From Clostridia bacterium (GTDB lineage: Bacteria; Bacillota; Clostridia; Lachnospirales; Lachnospiraceae), in assembly GCA_026000755.1 (NCBI GenBank), contig BNZC01000002.1, positions 29,172 to 93,171 of the forward strand: a stretch of 64,000 nt of DNA, read 5' to 3'. The number at the start of each line of letters is the position of its first letter. Positions within the stretch are counted from its first letter, which is position 1. Positions 7,862 to 17,102 of the stretch are shown here, in pieces. The notes under the pieces are model-generated. The model saw only the letters and a program-made list of their open reading frames with translations. It did not search any database and was not told where the DNA came from. Position numbers and translations under genes: made by a program.

Positions 7862-8789
7862 CTCGATCTCCTTTTTGCCCCACACGCCCTGTGCTTAGGC
7901 GTTCCCATTGTTTATAGAGCTTCGGTGCTCGCAATTTCAGAGCCATCAATTTCTCATAGGCATCGTTACAATCCGTGGTAATCCGGGCAAACCACTTGCA
8001 GTTTCTCTTATTTTCCCATTGTTTTAAGGCACAAAAAGCACGAGTTCTGGTCAAAGGCTGTCTTGTATGGGGTTTTAGGAAACGAATCCAAATGGTATTG
8101 CCCAACATATTCAATTCGCCGTTTCGATAGCCCGCACGATACAATCCCTGCAAAAAGGCATCCCGCATCATCTTATTTTTCAAGGTAATTTCAACGTCCA
8201 ACTGCAAGTCCTTGGGCTTTGCATATTCTCCCAGGGAAAATCCCGTCAGCCACCAATGATAGCCCTGCCTGAAAAAAATCTGCTGTCCATTTCCGGAAAG
8301 CAGTGTTTTGATACGCAAGCAGTCCTCATCCTCCACCGCTTTATAGATTAATTGAGAAAAAATGCCCGCCTCTTCGGCTTCCTGCTTTGGTAAATAGTAA
8401 ATGCCGACCTCAGCCCCTACTGTAATCCCGTACTGCCCTTTCCAAAATTCAATCAGCCACTTCTTTCCGTCATAGTCAAAATAAATCGGTTCGCAGTCAA
8501 TTACCATATTAAGCAGAGGAGCGGCCTCATCATAAAGTCTGCCGTAACCGTACTTCCTCTGCCAACTGTCCATACGGGAATAAAAGATATTCTGCTCTCC
8601 ATCATAGGAAAAGCCGGTGGGGGCTAGCATTTCATTCAATGCCGCCCGACTTTCCGTTTCTCCTAAAACGGGCAGGGCAAGTGGTGCAGCTGCTCCCTTT
8701 CTTTTTTCTGACCATACATAAACAGAAACTCCGGCGGCGACCAGTGCAATATAAATCAGCAAAAGTAATGCTGTGTATAAGATTTCCAT
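7848..8789 (-). CDS. DUF4474-like protein with N-terminal membrane anchor
   Basis: A 313-residue protein with one N-terminal transmembrane helix (about residues 5-25) and a large soluble domain. The block Y-D-G-K-K-W-L-I-E-F-W-K-G-Q-Y-G and the following T-V-G-A-E-V-G-I-Y match my recollection of DUF4474, a clostridial domain of unknown function. The tail is basic. It overlaps the phosphoesterase start, so the two are probably co-translated. No enzymatic motif is recognised. The family name rests on memory and would need a profile search. Confidence 0.65.
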   Translation of the reverse strand: MEILYTALLLLIYIALVAAGVSVYVWSEKRKGAAAPLALPVLGETESRAALNEMLAPTGFSYDGEQNIFYSRMDSWQRKYGYGRLYDEAAPLLNMVIDCEPIYFDYDGKKWLIEFWKGQYGITVGAEVGIYYLPKQEAEEAGIFSQLIYKAVEDEDCLRIKTLLSGNGQQIFFRQGYHWWLTGFSLGEYAKPKDLQLDVEITLKNKMMRDAFLQGLYRAGYRNGELNMLGNTIWIRFLKPHTRQPLTRTRAFCALKQWENKRNCKWFARITTDCNDAYEKLMALKLRAPKLYKQWERLSTGRVGQKGDRDARL

Positions 8790-8833
8790 GGGTAAAACTC
8801 CAAGTGTGTTTTACCATTAAAATATGCACAGGG

Positions 8834-10654
8834 CTATTGCAAAGTTCCGTCCTTTTCCTCCAAATACTTCCTCAAAACCGTAAGCACATCTCCAAATACC
8901 AAGGGTTTTCCGATATGCCCATTCATACCTCCTGCCAAACACCGTTCCACATCTTCACGGAACACGTTGGCTGTCATGGCAACAATGGGAATAGACTTCG
9001 CCTTTGGTAAATCAAGGGAACGAATTTCTCTTGTTGCCACAAGTCCATCCATTTTTGGCATCTGCATATCCATAAAAATCAAATCATAACGTTCAGAGTT
9101 TTCTCGGAATTTTTCGACTGCCTCCAAACCATTTTCGGCGCAGTCAATAATCAGTCCGGTGGGAGCAAGCACATCAATCACAATCTCTCGATTAATCTCC
9201 ACGTCCTCTGCAAGAAGTATGGTATGACCGACAAAAGCATTTGCTTCTAAAGGTTCCTCACTTACCGTCTCCTGCAAAGCCTCCTCATTTGCAGCACGTC
9301 GCAATTGTACCGTAAATGCAAATGTAGAACCACGCCCCGGTTCCGATTCCAACCATATGCCACCGCCCATCAGTTCCACAATGCTCTTTGATATGGCAAG
9401 CCCAAGTCCTGTTCCTCCATATTCCCGAGAGGTACTGTTTTCCGCCTGTTCAAAGGCATGAAACAAACGGTTACTCTGCTCCGGCGTTACGCCTATCCCC
9501 GTATCTGTCACTGTAACCTGTAGGCAGACCTCTTCGCTTGTTTTGCTGATTAGGCTGACCTCCAGGCTGATTTTCCCTTTTTCCGGTGTAAATTTTACCG
9601 CATTTGACAAAAGATTGACAATAACTTGAGACAGCCGCTGTTCATCACCTGTCACAACATTGGGAATCTGACGGTCGACCACATGGGTAAAGGTTTGCTT
9701 CTTCTCTTTCACTCGAAAGCCGGTCAGATGTTCCGCTTTCCGAATCATTTGCCGAAAATCAAAATCAACCGGGGATAGTACAAGCTTCCCTGATTCAATC
9801 TTTGACATGTCCAAAATATCGTTGATGACACCCAGTAGATGTGACGATGCCTCGTCAATCCTTGAAAAGGCATAATTCTTGCGTTCCAACTCGGGGGCAG
9901 CTTTTCCGATAGTTGCCATGCCGCTGATTGCGTTCATTGGCGTACGCATTTCATGAGACATATTCGAAAGAAACTCGCTCTTAATACGGTTGGCGGAAGC
10001 CTCTTCTTCTAATGCCTGTTTCAGGCGGATTTCGTTTCGCCGCAGCTCATCGTTGATATGCCGAATCTTTTCTGTTTGCCGGGCATTTAGACGTGCCTGA
10101 AACAGCACAACCGTTCCGCTTAAACTGGCAGCTACAAAGATTGCTTGTAAATGATCAATAAACTGTGCCTTTCTTGTGATGACTTCTATGGCCACAGGGA
10201 AACCCACCCAGATCAGGGAACTGTAACAAAAGACAATCAACGCAGAAGTCATCAGGAAAATAAGCACTCTGGTTTTTCCTTTTAACAGAATCAAATCAAG
10301 GACTAAGGCAAGGACAAAATACGCCGTCATACCGGTAGCTGCGCCGCCTGTTACAAAGAATTTGATGGGAAACAGCACACAACCCATGCCAAACAGCATC
10401 AACACAACAAACACTCTGTAATAGCGAGGTGCGATTTTTAAGAAAATACCCCCCCCGAAAGTGCTTGCAACCAGTATGAGCATAATAACCGTGGTCGGCC
10501 GATTAATTCCCTCTATGATATGGGCAATAAATGCCACAGTCCCGGCAATGGAACATACCCAACAGACCTCTCTTAATAGACTGACATCACTTGCCGTATC
10601 ATCAGAAGCATATCCCCTTGGGATTTTCTTTAGAAATTGCGTTTTTTCTCTCAT
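8834..10654 (-). CDS. Hybrid sensor histidine kinase / response regulator
   Basis: A 606-residue membrane sensor. Residues about 25-190 form five to six hydrophobic helices. A HisKA dimerisation domain follows with phospho-accepting H234 in N-M-S-H-E-M-R-T-P. Next is an ATP-binding domain with N-A-V-K-F-T, D-T-G-I-G and G-G-T-G-L-G-L motifs. The C-terminal receiver domain has D529 as the predicted phosphorylation site and a late K in I-G-K-P-L. There is no output domain and no neighbouring regulator, so the phosphorelay target lies elsewhere. An 8-base G run at 10449-10456 encodes three glycines. Confidence 0.92.
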   Translation of the reverse strand: MREKTQFLKKIPRGYASDDTASDVSLLREVCWVCSIAGTVAFIAHIIEGINRPTTVIMLILVASTFGGGIFLKIAPRYYRVFVVLMLFGMGCVLFPIKFFVTGGAATGMTAYFVLALVLDLILLKGKTRVLIFLMTSALIVFCYSSLIWVGFPVAIEVITRKAQFIDHLQAIFVAASLSGTVVLFQARLNARQTEKIRHINDELRRNEIRLKQALEEEASANRIKSEFLSNMSHEMRTPMNAISGMATIGKAAPELERKNYAFSRIDEASSHLLGVINDILDMSKIESGKLVLSPVDFDFRQMIRKAEHLTGFRVKEKKQTFTHVVDRQIPNVVTGDEQRLSQVIVNLLSNAVKFTPEKGKISLEVSLISKTSEEVCLQVTVTDTGIGVTPEQSNRLFHAFEQAENSTSREYGGTGLGLAISKSIVELMGGGIWLESEPGRGSTFAFTVQLRRAANEEALQETVSEEPLEANAFVGHTILLAEDVEINREIVIDVLAPTGLIIDCAENGLEAVEKFRENSERYDLIFMDMQMPKMDGLVATREIRSLDLPKAKSIPIVAMTANVFREDVERCLAGGMNGHIGKPLVFGDVLTVLRKYLEEKDGTLQ

Positions 10655-10744
10655 ACTTACAATCCCTGCCCCTCTATATCTATGCGCCTATTTGTACTGA
10701 TTCGGTAAATCCCATCATTTGCCCGCTTCCTTTATTTTTGAATT

Positions 10745-11518
10745 TCATCTCCTTTTATGCAATTCCTTAATTTTATCTTCCTGCATCTTATTAGCCACCA
10801 GAACAAAAATCAAGATGATACCCAAAATCCCAACAGCCGCCACAACAAAACCAAGCACCACAGGTACTGTCATGGTTTTTTCCATAATCCTGTCTGCGGT
10901 GGAATCAAAGGTAGCTATAATAAAATCATCTTTATCCAGACCCTTATCATTATAATTCCTATCCCAATACATCCGGAAAATTTGTACCGCCTCCGGATCC
11001 ATCACCTCTTCCACCTGTTTTCCATTCACATGACAGGTATAGCCGGCAGTATAGGGATCTGCCGCTGAAAAATAAACATACAAGAAAGTGTTCTCATTCC
11101 CCACATTGGTCTGATACCACTGCTTCGCCCAAGCCTCTTTCTGTTCGTCTGTTTGCAAGTCGGGATTGTAGGATGTAATCAAAACCTTAGGCTGCACCCC
11201 TGTTTTGTCATAGAAAGACTTTAATCCACTCTCCGCCTTTGCCTCATCCCGAAACCAGTCTTTCTCATCAATAATACAATCATGTTGAAACTCATCTGTC
11301 TCTGCAAGTTTCTTTCGAGTCTCCGTACTGGCAGGAATACCGCTTCCCGGTCCTTCTGTTGCTATCCACGCAGCTGCAAATAACAAAACAAATACCATAA
11401 GCGCAAGCAATACATAACCTCCGCAGCCTAGTCTGCTGTGAACAACAGAACGTTTGCGAGGTTGATTTCCGTCCGTTGCTCTCCTCCTGTTTCTGCCGCC
11501 TCCACTAGGTTCGCCCAT
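10745..11518 (-). CDS. Two-helix membrane protein with a TPM-like extracytoplasmic domain
   Basis: A 257-residue protein with a basic N-terminus rich in Arg and Gly, a helix at about residues 34-55, an extracytoplasmic domain of about 150 residues, and a second helix at about 215-240 before a charged tail. The middle segment, with P-K-V-L-I-T-S-Y-N-P and F-L-Y-V-Y-F-S-A, looks like the TPM fold (thylakoid/phosphatase family), but typical metal ligands are not obvious. It starts 23 bases after prfB on the same strand. Function unknown. Confidence 0.6.
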   Translation of the reverse strand: MGEPSGGGRNRRRATDGNQPRKRSVVHSRLGCGGYVLLALMVFVLLFAAAWIATEGPGSGIPASTETRKKLAETDEFQHDCIIDEKDWFRDEAKAESGLKSFYDKTGVQPKVLITSYNPDLQTDEQKEAWAKQWYQTNVGNENTFLYVYFSAADPYTAGYTCHVNGKQVEEVMDPEAVQIFRMYWDRNYNDKGLDKDDFIIATFDSTADRIMEKTMTVPVVLGFVVAAVGILGIILIFVLVANKMQEDKIKELHKRR

Positions 11519-11541
11519 AGTGAATTACCCCCTTTTGTTTT

Positions 11542-12661
11542 TCATTTGCCGGCACTTGCCTTACTTTGCCACTTTAAGTAAGCATTGATAAACGGTTCTA
11601 TTTTCCCATCTAAGGCCGCATCGGTATTGCCTGTTTCTTCTCCTGTACGGTGATCCTTCACCATTGTATAGGGTTGTAATACATAGGAACGAATCTGATT
11701 GCCCCAACCGATGTCCGTAACTTCCCCTCGAATATCGGCGGCTTTTTTGGCATTTTCTTCTTCTTGCAAGAGATAGAGCTTTGCCTTTAGCATCTGCATT
11801 GCCTTATCCTTGTTCTGAAACTGGGAACGTTCGTTCTGGCACTGCACCACAATCCCCGTGGGGATATGGGTAATGCGAATGGCGGATGAGGTCTTGTTGA
11901 TATGCTGTCCCCCTGCACCACTGGAACGGTAGGTATCAATCCGCAAATCATCTGTGTCTATCTCAATGTCAATATCTTTGTCAATATCCGGAACCACATC
12001 ACAAGAGGCAAAGGAAGTCTGTCGCTTTCCCGCCGCATTAAAGGGAGAAATACGCACCAAGCGATGTACGCCTTTTTCTGATTTGAGGTAGCCGTAGGCA
12101 TTTTCCCCACGCACTTCAAAGGTAATGGACTTAATCCCTGCCTCTTCTCCATCCAGGGAATCCAATACCTCCACCGAAAATCCGTTGTTCTGGGCATATC
12201 TCTGATACATACGAAACAGCATGGAAGTCCAATCGCAAGATTCCGTTCCCCCTGCTCCTGCATGAAGGGAAACAATGGCATCCTCCCTGTCATATTCCCC
12301 GGATAAGAGGGTCTTGATTCGGATGTTTTCAAATGCCGCCTCAAACTGCGTAAGTTCTTCGGCAATCTCCGGTATCAAATCCGCATCATTTTCTTCGTAG
12401 CCCATGGTAAGCAGGGTTTCTATGTCCTCATAGCTGCTCTTTAACCCGGCATAGGTTTCCACATCATCCTTTAGGCTCTTTAACTGCTTGCCTTTCTCTT
12501 GAGCGATTTCGGGCTTGTCCCAAAAATCCGGTTCTTCCATTTCTTTCTCTAATTCTTGGATTGCCTGCTCTTTTTGAGCTAAGTTAAAGTGAATCCCTCA
12601 CTTCAACCAATGGTCCTTGATAGGCGTTTAGGGTATACTTAAACTGATCTAACTCAACCAT
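11542..12661 (-). CDS. prfB: Peptide chain release factor 2, with programmed +1 frameshift
   Basis: RF2 releases completed peptides at UGA and UAA codons. The gene is split. Frame 0 runs from the ATG at 12661 for 25 codons and ends CTT-TAA (stop at 12586-12584). The main frame continues by skipping the T at 12586, reading AAC and then 14 more codons into the long ORF, giving about 372 residues. An AGGGA Shine-Dalgarno-like element sits four bases before CTT. The product has the anticodon tripeptide S-P-F and the catalytic G-G-Q. The in-frame stop here is UAA where UGA is usual. Confidence 0.93.
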
Positions 12662-12720
12662 TGTTTCACCTCTTTCTGTTGGTTATTTTTTGTAGTGCTT
12701 AACAAGCGTTCTAATAAGAG

Positions 12721-13026
12721 TTAAGCCACTTTATAAATCTCAATTCCCACCGTTTCAATATGCTCTCGCAATGCCTCATTGCTTATTGTTTCAAACGCAA
12801 GCACATCAAAGGTATAAATGACATCTAATTCTTCTAAATCCATACGGACTTCTTCTGCTTTCCATACATCAATCTCGCCAAATAGGCACAAGTCAATATC
12901 GGAATATTGTTTATAATTTCCTTTTGCCCGAGAGCCAAAGATAACTCCACGCTCAATCTGCGGATAGCGGGAAAGTACAGCTATTATTTGTTCTGTCACT
13001 TCTTTGCGTAAACCAAAATCACTCAT
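12721..13026 (-). CDS. mntA: MntA-type nucleotidyltransferase antitoxin
   Basis: A 101-residue minimal nucleotidyltransferase with the polymerase-beta signature G31-S-x10-D43-x-D45. In characterised HepT-MntA pairs (type VII toxin-antitoxin) MntA neutralises the HEPN RNase by adding AMP to a tyrosine of its active-site motif; that mechanism is known for the family and inferred here. It overlaps the hepT stop by 8 bases, toxin gene first. It ends 60 bases before prfB. Confidence 0.88.
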   Translation of the reverse strand: MSDFGLRKEVTEQIIAVLSRYPQIERGVIFGSRAKGNYKQYSDIDLCLFGEIDVWKAEEVRMDLEELDVIYTFDVLAFETISNEALREHIETVGIEIYKVA

Positions 13027-13453
13027 GAAGTTTGTCCTGTTTCAAAAAATAAGTATATGCCCTGTCCATTTGCCCGAAATACTCGTTTTTTACTTTCGTC
13101 AGCACTGTCCGAAAAGAATCAAAATCATAGGTATGGGACATTAAATTCCGTGACCTTACCATTTCAAGCAACAACTCCCCGTCCGCTCCCATGTGTTCTA
13201 AGACCTTGGAACTTGCGGCGGCAGAAATGACATATTTCGGCGAGATGACTTCGATTGCCACTCCTTCTTGCTCCAGATAGTCTTTCAGCGTTTTCCAAAA
13301 CAATTCAAAGGTATATTCAAACCGCTGAACGATTCCTTCCTGTTGCAATTCATCGAAATCTTCTAATTCCTTTTCGTAAAGGGCATCTCGCAGGCGCAGA
13401 AATGCCCTTGAAAAATTACAAAAACGTTGTTTCCATCGAACTTGTTCCGGCAT
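13019..13453 (-). CDS. hepT: HepT-type HEPN ribonuclease toxin
   Basis: A 144-residue, mostly helical HEPN-domain protein of the HI0074 family. The RNase motif R-x4-H-x-Y is intact at R102, H107 and Y109; the tyrosine is the residue modified by MntA in studied systems. It starts only 20 bases after the polysaccharide deacetylase stop, so the toxin-antitoxin pair seems to be embedded in a longer transcript leading to prfB rather than having its own obvious promoter. Confidence 0.88.
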   Translation of the reverse strand: MPEQVRWKQRFCNFSRAFLRLRDALYEKELEDFDELQQEGIVQRFEYTFELFWKTLKDYLEQEGVAIEVISPKYVISAAASSKVLEHMGADGELLLEMVRSRNLMSHTYDFDSFRTVLTKVKNEYFGQMDRAYTYFLKQDKLHE

Positions 13454-13473
13454 ATATTTCCTTTCATTTTCAC

Positions 13474-14910
13474 TTATGTCAGCGGTTTTACAGGCGGTCT
13501 GCTCTTATCAAGAACCTCTTTCGCATCAAACAAATCCGATAGATTGTTTTCTTTTCCAATAGAATTCATATAAATGCGATAGCCATCCAAATTCCTTCTG
13601 GGCATACGCATATAATGGGAAGCAAAATAGGGACCGGCGGTGGGATTGCCATCTACATTACAGAAAATGCGAAAGCCCATACTCTCCATCAACGCCACCT
13701 TTGGATCGCCCTCGTTATACTTGCCCGGACCGCCTAAATCTGCACCGAAAGCAAAGATAATCACGTCAGTATCACCAACAATCGTCTCCACATTGTCTTT
13801 CCATTTATTGGAATCTGTCTTCAAAGTCTCAAGACTTACCTTGTCAATATGTAAATGTCCCCACGTATGGCTTGCAAATTCCCAACCTTCCGCTTTCATG
13901 GCATCCGCCACTTTCTTGGCATCTGCTCGCTCTTTATCTAAATCAAAGTCGGGATTGTCTTTTAACCACTGCTTTTTATCCGCATTCAAATCAGCGGGCT
14001 GTGTTTTGTAACTCTCATCCGTTCGATAGCCCAAGATGCCGTTATAACCGGTTAAGGCGATAATTCCCCTGGCTCCGTGATAGGCTGCATCCGGGTGTTC
14101 CTCAATAAATTGATCAAGGAGAGGTACCACATCATAGGCTCCGGTCAAAAGATTCCCCGATGCATCGTAATATTCGTTTACGGGTTTGCCGTTTTCATCC
14201 ACGATAAGTTTTGCGGCAATACCATACCCCGTGTAGCTGTGATAATAGCTTAAATCATCCTGTGAGAGAACAAAGGCTTTCTTCCCCGGTGGAAGCATGA
14301 TGGTTCCCTTTTCCATGCTGACACTCCCGTCTGCACTTTTCTGTTCCGTCACCAAATCATGAATACTGACTAAGACATAGCCCTTGTCATACATATCTTG
14401 GGTAATCTTGTTAAATTCTTCTACTGTAGTCATCCACTGGTTCATACCCTGAGCCGGCTTGCTGGTTTCATGGTTGGCAAAGGCTTTGCTTGGATCCACA
14501 ATCAGGGAATGGTAGAAAACATGCTGAACTTCTTCCACGGGAAACGAAACCAAGGTTCCCTTGATCTGCTCATAGTCTGCAATCTTCCCTGTAATATCCG
14601 CTTCTGCTGCGTAACCTTCAAAGCTCTGCAAAGCGGCAATTGCTCCGTCATAATCATAGCCTGCTGCCAAAAGGTCTGCTTTTTGCAAGAGTTCTGTTTT
14701 CTGTTCTGCTTTTACTTCTTCCGGAGATTTCTTTTTCTCCGTGGAGTTCTTATCGCTTCCTTCTGTTTCGGTAGGATTCGCTGAGGTTTCCGTAGTCTTA
14801 TTCTTTGACAAAAAATGGTTGCTAGCAAGGACAATAATCAATACAAGAGCAATAAATACAGCTACAACCGCCAGTATTTTCACCGGGGCATTGATTCTGG
14901 GTCTTCTCAT
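13474..14910 (-). CDS. Membrane-anchored polysaccharide deacetylase
   Basis: A 478-residue NodB-fold protein. A transmembrane anchor (about residues 10-28) is followed by a Thr/Glu/Lys-rich linker and a helical segment. The deacetylase domain begins near residue 130. The zinc-binding S-H-T-W-G-H segment, with the two histidines of an H-x3-H motif, lies in the C-terminal part, and an S-Q-D-D segment may hold the catalytic aspartate. Likely substrates are peptidoglycan or a surface polysaccharide outside the membrane. It has its own promoter. Confidence 0.85.
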   Translation of the reverse strand: MRRPRINAPVKILAVVAVFIALVLIIVLASNHFLSKNKTTETSANPTETEGSDKNSTEKKKSPEEVKAEQKTELLQKADLLAAGYDYDGAIAALQSFEGYAAEADITGKIADYEQIKGTLVSFPVEEVQHVFYHSLIVDPSKAFANHETSKPAQGMNQWMTTVEEFNKITQDMYDKGYVLVSIHDLVTEQKSADGSVSMEKGTIMLPPGKKAFVLSQDDLSYYHSYTGYGIAAKLIVDENGKPVNEYYDASGNLLTGAYDVVPLLDQFIEEHPDAAYHGARGIIALTGYNGILGYRTDESYKTQPADLNADKKQWLKDNPDFDLDKERADAKKVADAMKAEGWEFASHTWGHLHIDKVSLETLKTDSNKWKDNVETIVGDTDVIIFAFGADLGGPGKYNEGDPKVALMESMGFRIFCNVDGNPTAGPYFASHYMRMPRRNLDGYRIYMNSIGKENNLSDLFDAKEVLDKSRPPVKPLT

Positions 14911-14965
14911 TGGTTTTTTTCTCCTCTTTTCTTTGCCTTTTCACTCTTTTTTCTTTCCATTTCTA

Positions 14966-14994
14966 ATCCTACCATAGATTCGGGAAAATTGCAA
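14966..14994 (-). promoter_or_regulatory. Predicted promoter of the deacetylase-hepT-mntA transcript
   Basis: On the minus strand TTGCAA (14989-14994) and TAGGAT (14966-14971) are 17 bases apart, about 55 bases upstream of the deacetylase ATG. The match is moderate. Confidence 0.6.
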
Positions 14995-15007
14995 GGAAAA
15001 TAAGGCG

Positions 15008-15086
15008 GTTCTATCAACATAAGTTCGTGCTTCGTTACTAAGCGGGGTCTTCGATAACGCTCGATTTCGCTAAGTTGCTTTCAGCC
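15008..15086. repeat. R3 repeat, copy b, overlapping the P-type ATPase 3' end
   Basis: GTTCTATCAACATAAG and TTCGTGCTTCG at 15008-15035, plus TTTCGCTAAGTTGCTTTC at about 15065, match the copies at 1.4 kb and 33.1-33.4 kb. The ATPase reading frame runs through the element and ends inside it, gaining a tail of about 15 residues that begins A-E-S-N-L-A. Confidence 0.6.
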
Positions 15087-16978
15087 GGTCGCCCCACCCG
15101 CAGAGCATTTCCCACTGCCAGTAAGGCTACACCCACATCAGCAAAGATCGCTACCCACATATTCGTCAAACCAAGGGTACCCAAAACCAAAATCAGCACC
15201 TTAACAGCAATGGCAAATACAATATTTTGCCACACAATCCGTTTTGTATACCGTGCAAGAGCGATTGCTTCAAGCAACTTCGATGGTTCGTCTGTCATAA
15301 GCACCACATCCGCCGCCTCAATTGCGGCATCTTGCCCGATTCCACCCATGGCAATGCCTATGTCCGCCCGCGCCAAGGCAGGGGCATCGTTTATGCCGTC
15401 TCCCACAAAGGCTAATTTGTTTTTTCCGCTTCCTGTATTTGCGTTTTCCCGCTCTAACTGCTCCAGTTTCTCTAACTTATCCCCCGGCAAAAGTTCTGCA
15501 TAATATTCATCCAGTCCCACTTCGTTCGAAAGCCATTTGCCTGCCTGATCATGATCCCCTGTCAATAATACGGTTTTTTGAATGCCCAAGGCTTTTAAGC
15601 CGGCTACTGCCGCCTTGGCATCTGCTTTGATTTCATCTGCAATCACAATAGTTCCTGCAAATACACCCTCTCGTGCAAGATAAACCTTGGTTCCTACTTC
15701 ACCTGTTTCTGTGAATGCAATCCCTTCTGCATTCATTAAAATTCCATTTCCTGCCACAACTCGTTTTCCATTTACCAGCAAACGAACGCCCTGTCCCGAG
15801 ATTTCTTCATAATCGGAAAGCTGTGATTTGTCATTTACTCGCACATAAACGCCCACTCCCGCCACTTCTTCCTGTTTGGAAAGCTGTGACTTGTCATTTA
15901 CCGGCGATTCATCAAGCATATTCTGATACGCCTTTTGAATGGATACAGCAATTGGATGATTGGAAAAACTTTCCGCCAAGCCTCCGAGTGAAAGCAATGT
16001 TTCCTTTGAAAAACCATTTGCCGGCAAGATTTTTTCCACTTCAAACACACCTTTTGTCAAGGTTCCCGTTTTATCAAATACCACGCAGTTCACTTTTGAA
16101 AGTGCTTCTAAATAATTGCCGCCTTTGATCAAAATCCCATTTCGGGAAGCGGCTCCGATTCCCGAAAAAAAACTAAGCGGAACGGAAATTACCAAGGCAC
16201 ATGGGCAAGATACCACCAAGAAGATAAGTGCTCGCCGGATCCATTCACTCCACATTCCGCCAAAAATCAAGGGTGGCAGCACCGCCAAAAGGACTGCCGC
16301 AAATACCACCACCGGCGTATACACCTTGGCAAATGAGGTGATGAATTTCTCCGCAGGTGCCTTATTTTCGGCAGCATCTTTCACCAAATCAAGGATTTTT
16401 GATGCGGTTGATTCTGCAAATATTTTTGTCACACGAATACGCAGCAGACCGCTTCCATTCACACAACCGGAAAGAATTTCATCTCCCACTCTCACTGTTC
16501 TTGGCAGAGCTTCCCCTGTCAACGCTTTGGTATCAAGTGCCGATTCCCCTTCTAAAATCACCCCGTCCATGGGGATCTTTTCGCCGGGCTTTACCACAAT
16601 AATCCCACCGACTGCCACCGTTTCCGGGGAACATTCTGACAGTCCTCCCTCCTCTGTTTCAATCCTTGCAAAATCAGGGCGAATATCCATCATCTTGCGA
16701 ATGGAATCTTCGGAGCGTTCTACTGCCCGATCCTGAAAATGTTCTCCTATGCGATAAAAAATCATAAGTCCCAAGCCCTCCGGGGCTTCCCCGATCAGAA
16801 AAGCTCCTAAGCTTGCAATCGCCATGAGGAAATTTTCATCAAAAACCTCTCCTTTTTTGATGTTGCAAAAAGCGGTATAAAATACCTTTCGACCCAAAAA
16901 TAGGTAGAGGACAAATAAAATGCCGGTGATGATGTGATTCATGTGATTGATTTGATTGATTTGATTCATAATATTCAT
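15038..16978 (-). CDS. Heavy-metal (Zn/Cd/Pb-type) P1B ATPase, N-terminally short
   Basis: A 646-residue metal efflux pump with the transmembrane C258-P-C260 metal site, phosphorylation motif D302-K-T-G-T-L-T, an H-P dipeptide near 341 and a late G-D-G-I-N-D-A-P motif. It lacks the cytosolic metal-binding domain, and its N-terminus begins in what is normally the second helix (MB) of such pumps. A 63-bp in-frame tandem repeat (residues about 360-401, starting V-N-D-K-S-Q-L-S) sits in the nucleotide-binding domain. GGAGG precedes the ATG. A CadC-type repressor gene lies upstream, so Zn, Cd or Pb is the likely substrate. Confidence 0.92.
   Translation of the reverse strand: MNIMNQINQINHMNHIITGILFVLYLFLGRKVFYTAFCNIKKGEVFDENFLMAIASLGAFLIGEAPEGLGLMIFYRIGEHFQDRAVERSEDSIRKMMDIRPDFARIETEEGGLSECSPETVAVGGIIVVKPGEKIPMDGVILEGESALDTKALTGEALPRTVRVGDEILSGCVNGSGLLRIRVTKIFAESTASKILDLVKDAAENKAPAEKFITSFAKVYTPVVVFAAVLLAVLPPLIFGGMWSEWIRRALIFLVVSCPCALVISVPLSFFSGIGAASRNGILIKGGNYLEALSKVNCVVFDKTGTLTKGVFEVEKILPANGFSKETLLSLGGLAESFSNHPIAVSIQKAYQNMLDESPVNDKSQLSKQEEVAGVGVYVRVNDKSQLSDYEEISGQGVRLLVNGKRVVAGNGILMNAEGIAFTETGEVGTKVYLAREGVFAGTIVIADEIKADAKAAVAGLKALGIQKTVLLTGDHDQAGKWLSNEVGLDEYYAELLPGDKLEKLEQLERENANTGSGKNKLAFVGDGINDAPALARADIGIAMGGIGQDAAIEAADVVLMTDEPSKLLEAIALARYTKRIVWQNIVFAIAVKVLILVLGTLGLTNMWVAIFADVGVALLAVGNALRVGRPAESNLAKSSVIEDPA
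15776..15901. repeat. 63-bp tandem repeat inside the P-type ATPase gene
   Basis: Two adjacent 63-base units (15776-15838 and 15839-15901) encode two 21-residue blocks. Both begin V-N-D-K-S-Q-L-S, continue with a Glu-Glu pair, and end with a G-x-G-V segment. The repeat is in frame and lies in the N-domain. Confidence 0.8.
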
Positions 16979-16992
16979 GTTACACCTCCTAT

Positions 16993-17077
16993 GATTGTTT
17001 ATTTATTCGATTTAATGGTCTTATTGCTGTGCTTTATACAATTCCTTTTTCCACTATACGATTGTTCATTTATTCAA
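16993..17077. promoter_or_regulatory. Predicted CadC/ArsR operators upstream of the ATPase gene
   Basis: TTGTTCATTTATTCAA at 17062-17077 resembles the imperfect TGAACA...TTCA palindrome bound by ArsR-family metal repressors. A weaker match (ATTGTTTATTTATTCG) lies at about 16993-17009, just before the ribosome site. This suggests metal-relieved repression of the pump separately from the repressor gene. Confidence 0.6.
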
Positions 17078-17102
17078 CTGTTTGGCAAGAAAACGACATA
17101 AG

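Noticed and set aside
7340..7981. 213-residue plus-strand ORF opposite the metallophosphoesterase
   Set aside because: It is antisense to a gene with a full set of catalytic motifs, has no ribosome site and shows no recognisable domain.
16116..16736. 206-residue plus-strand ORF
   Set aside because: It is antisense to the P-type ATPase and low in complexity.
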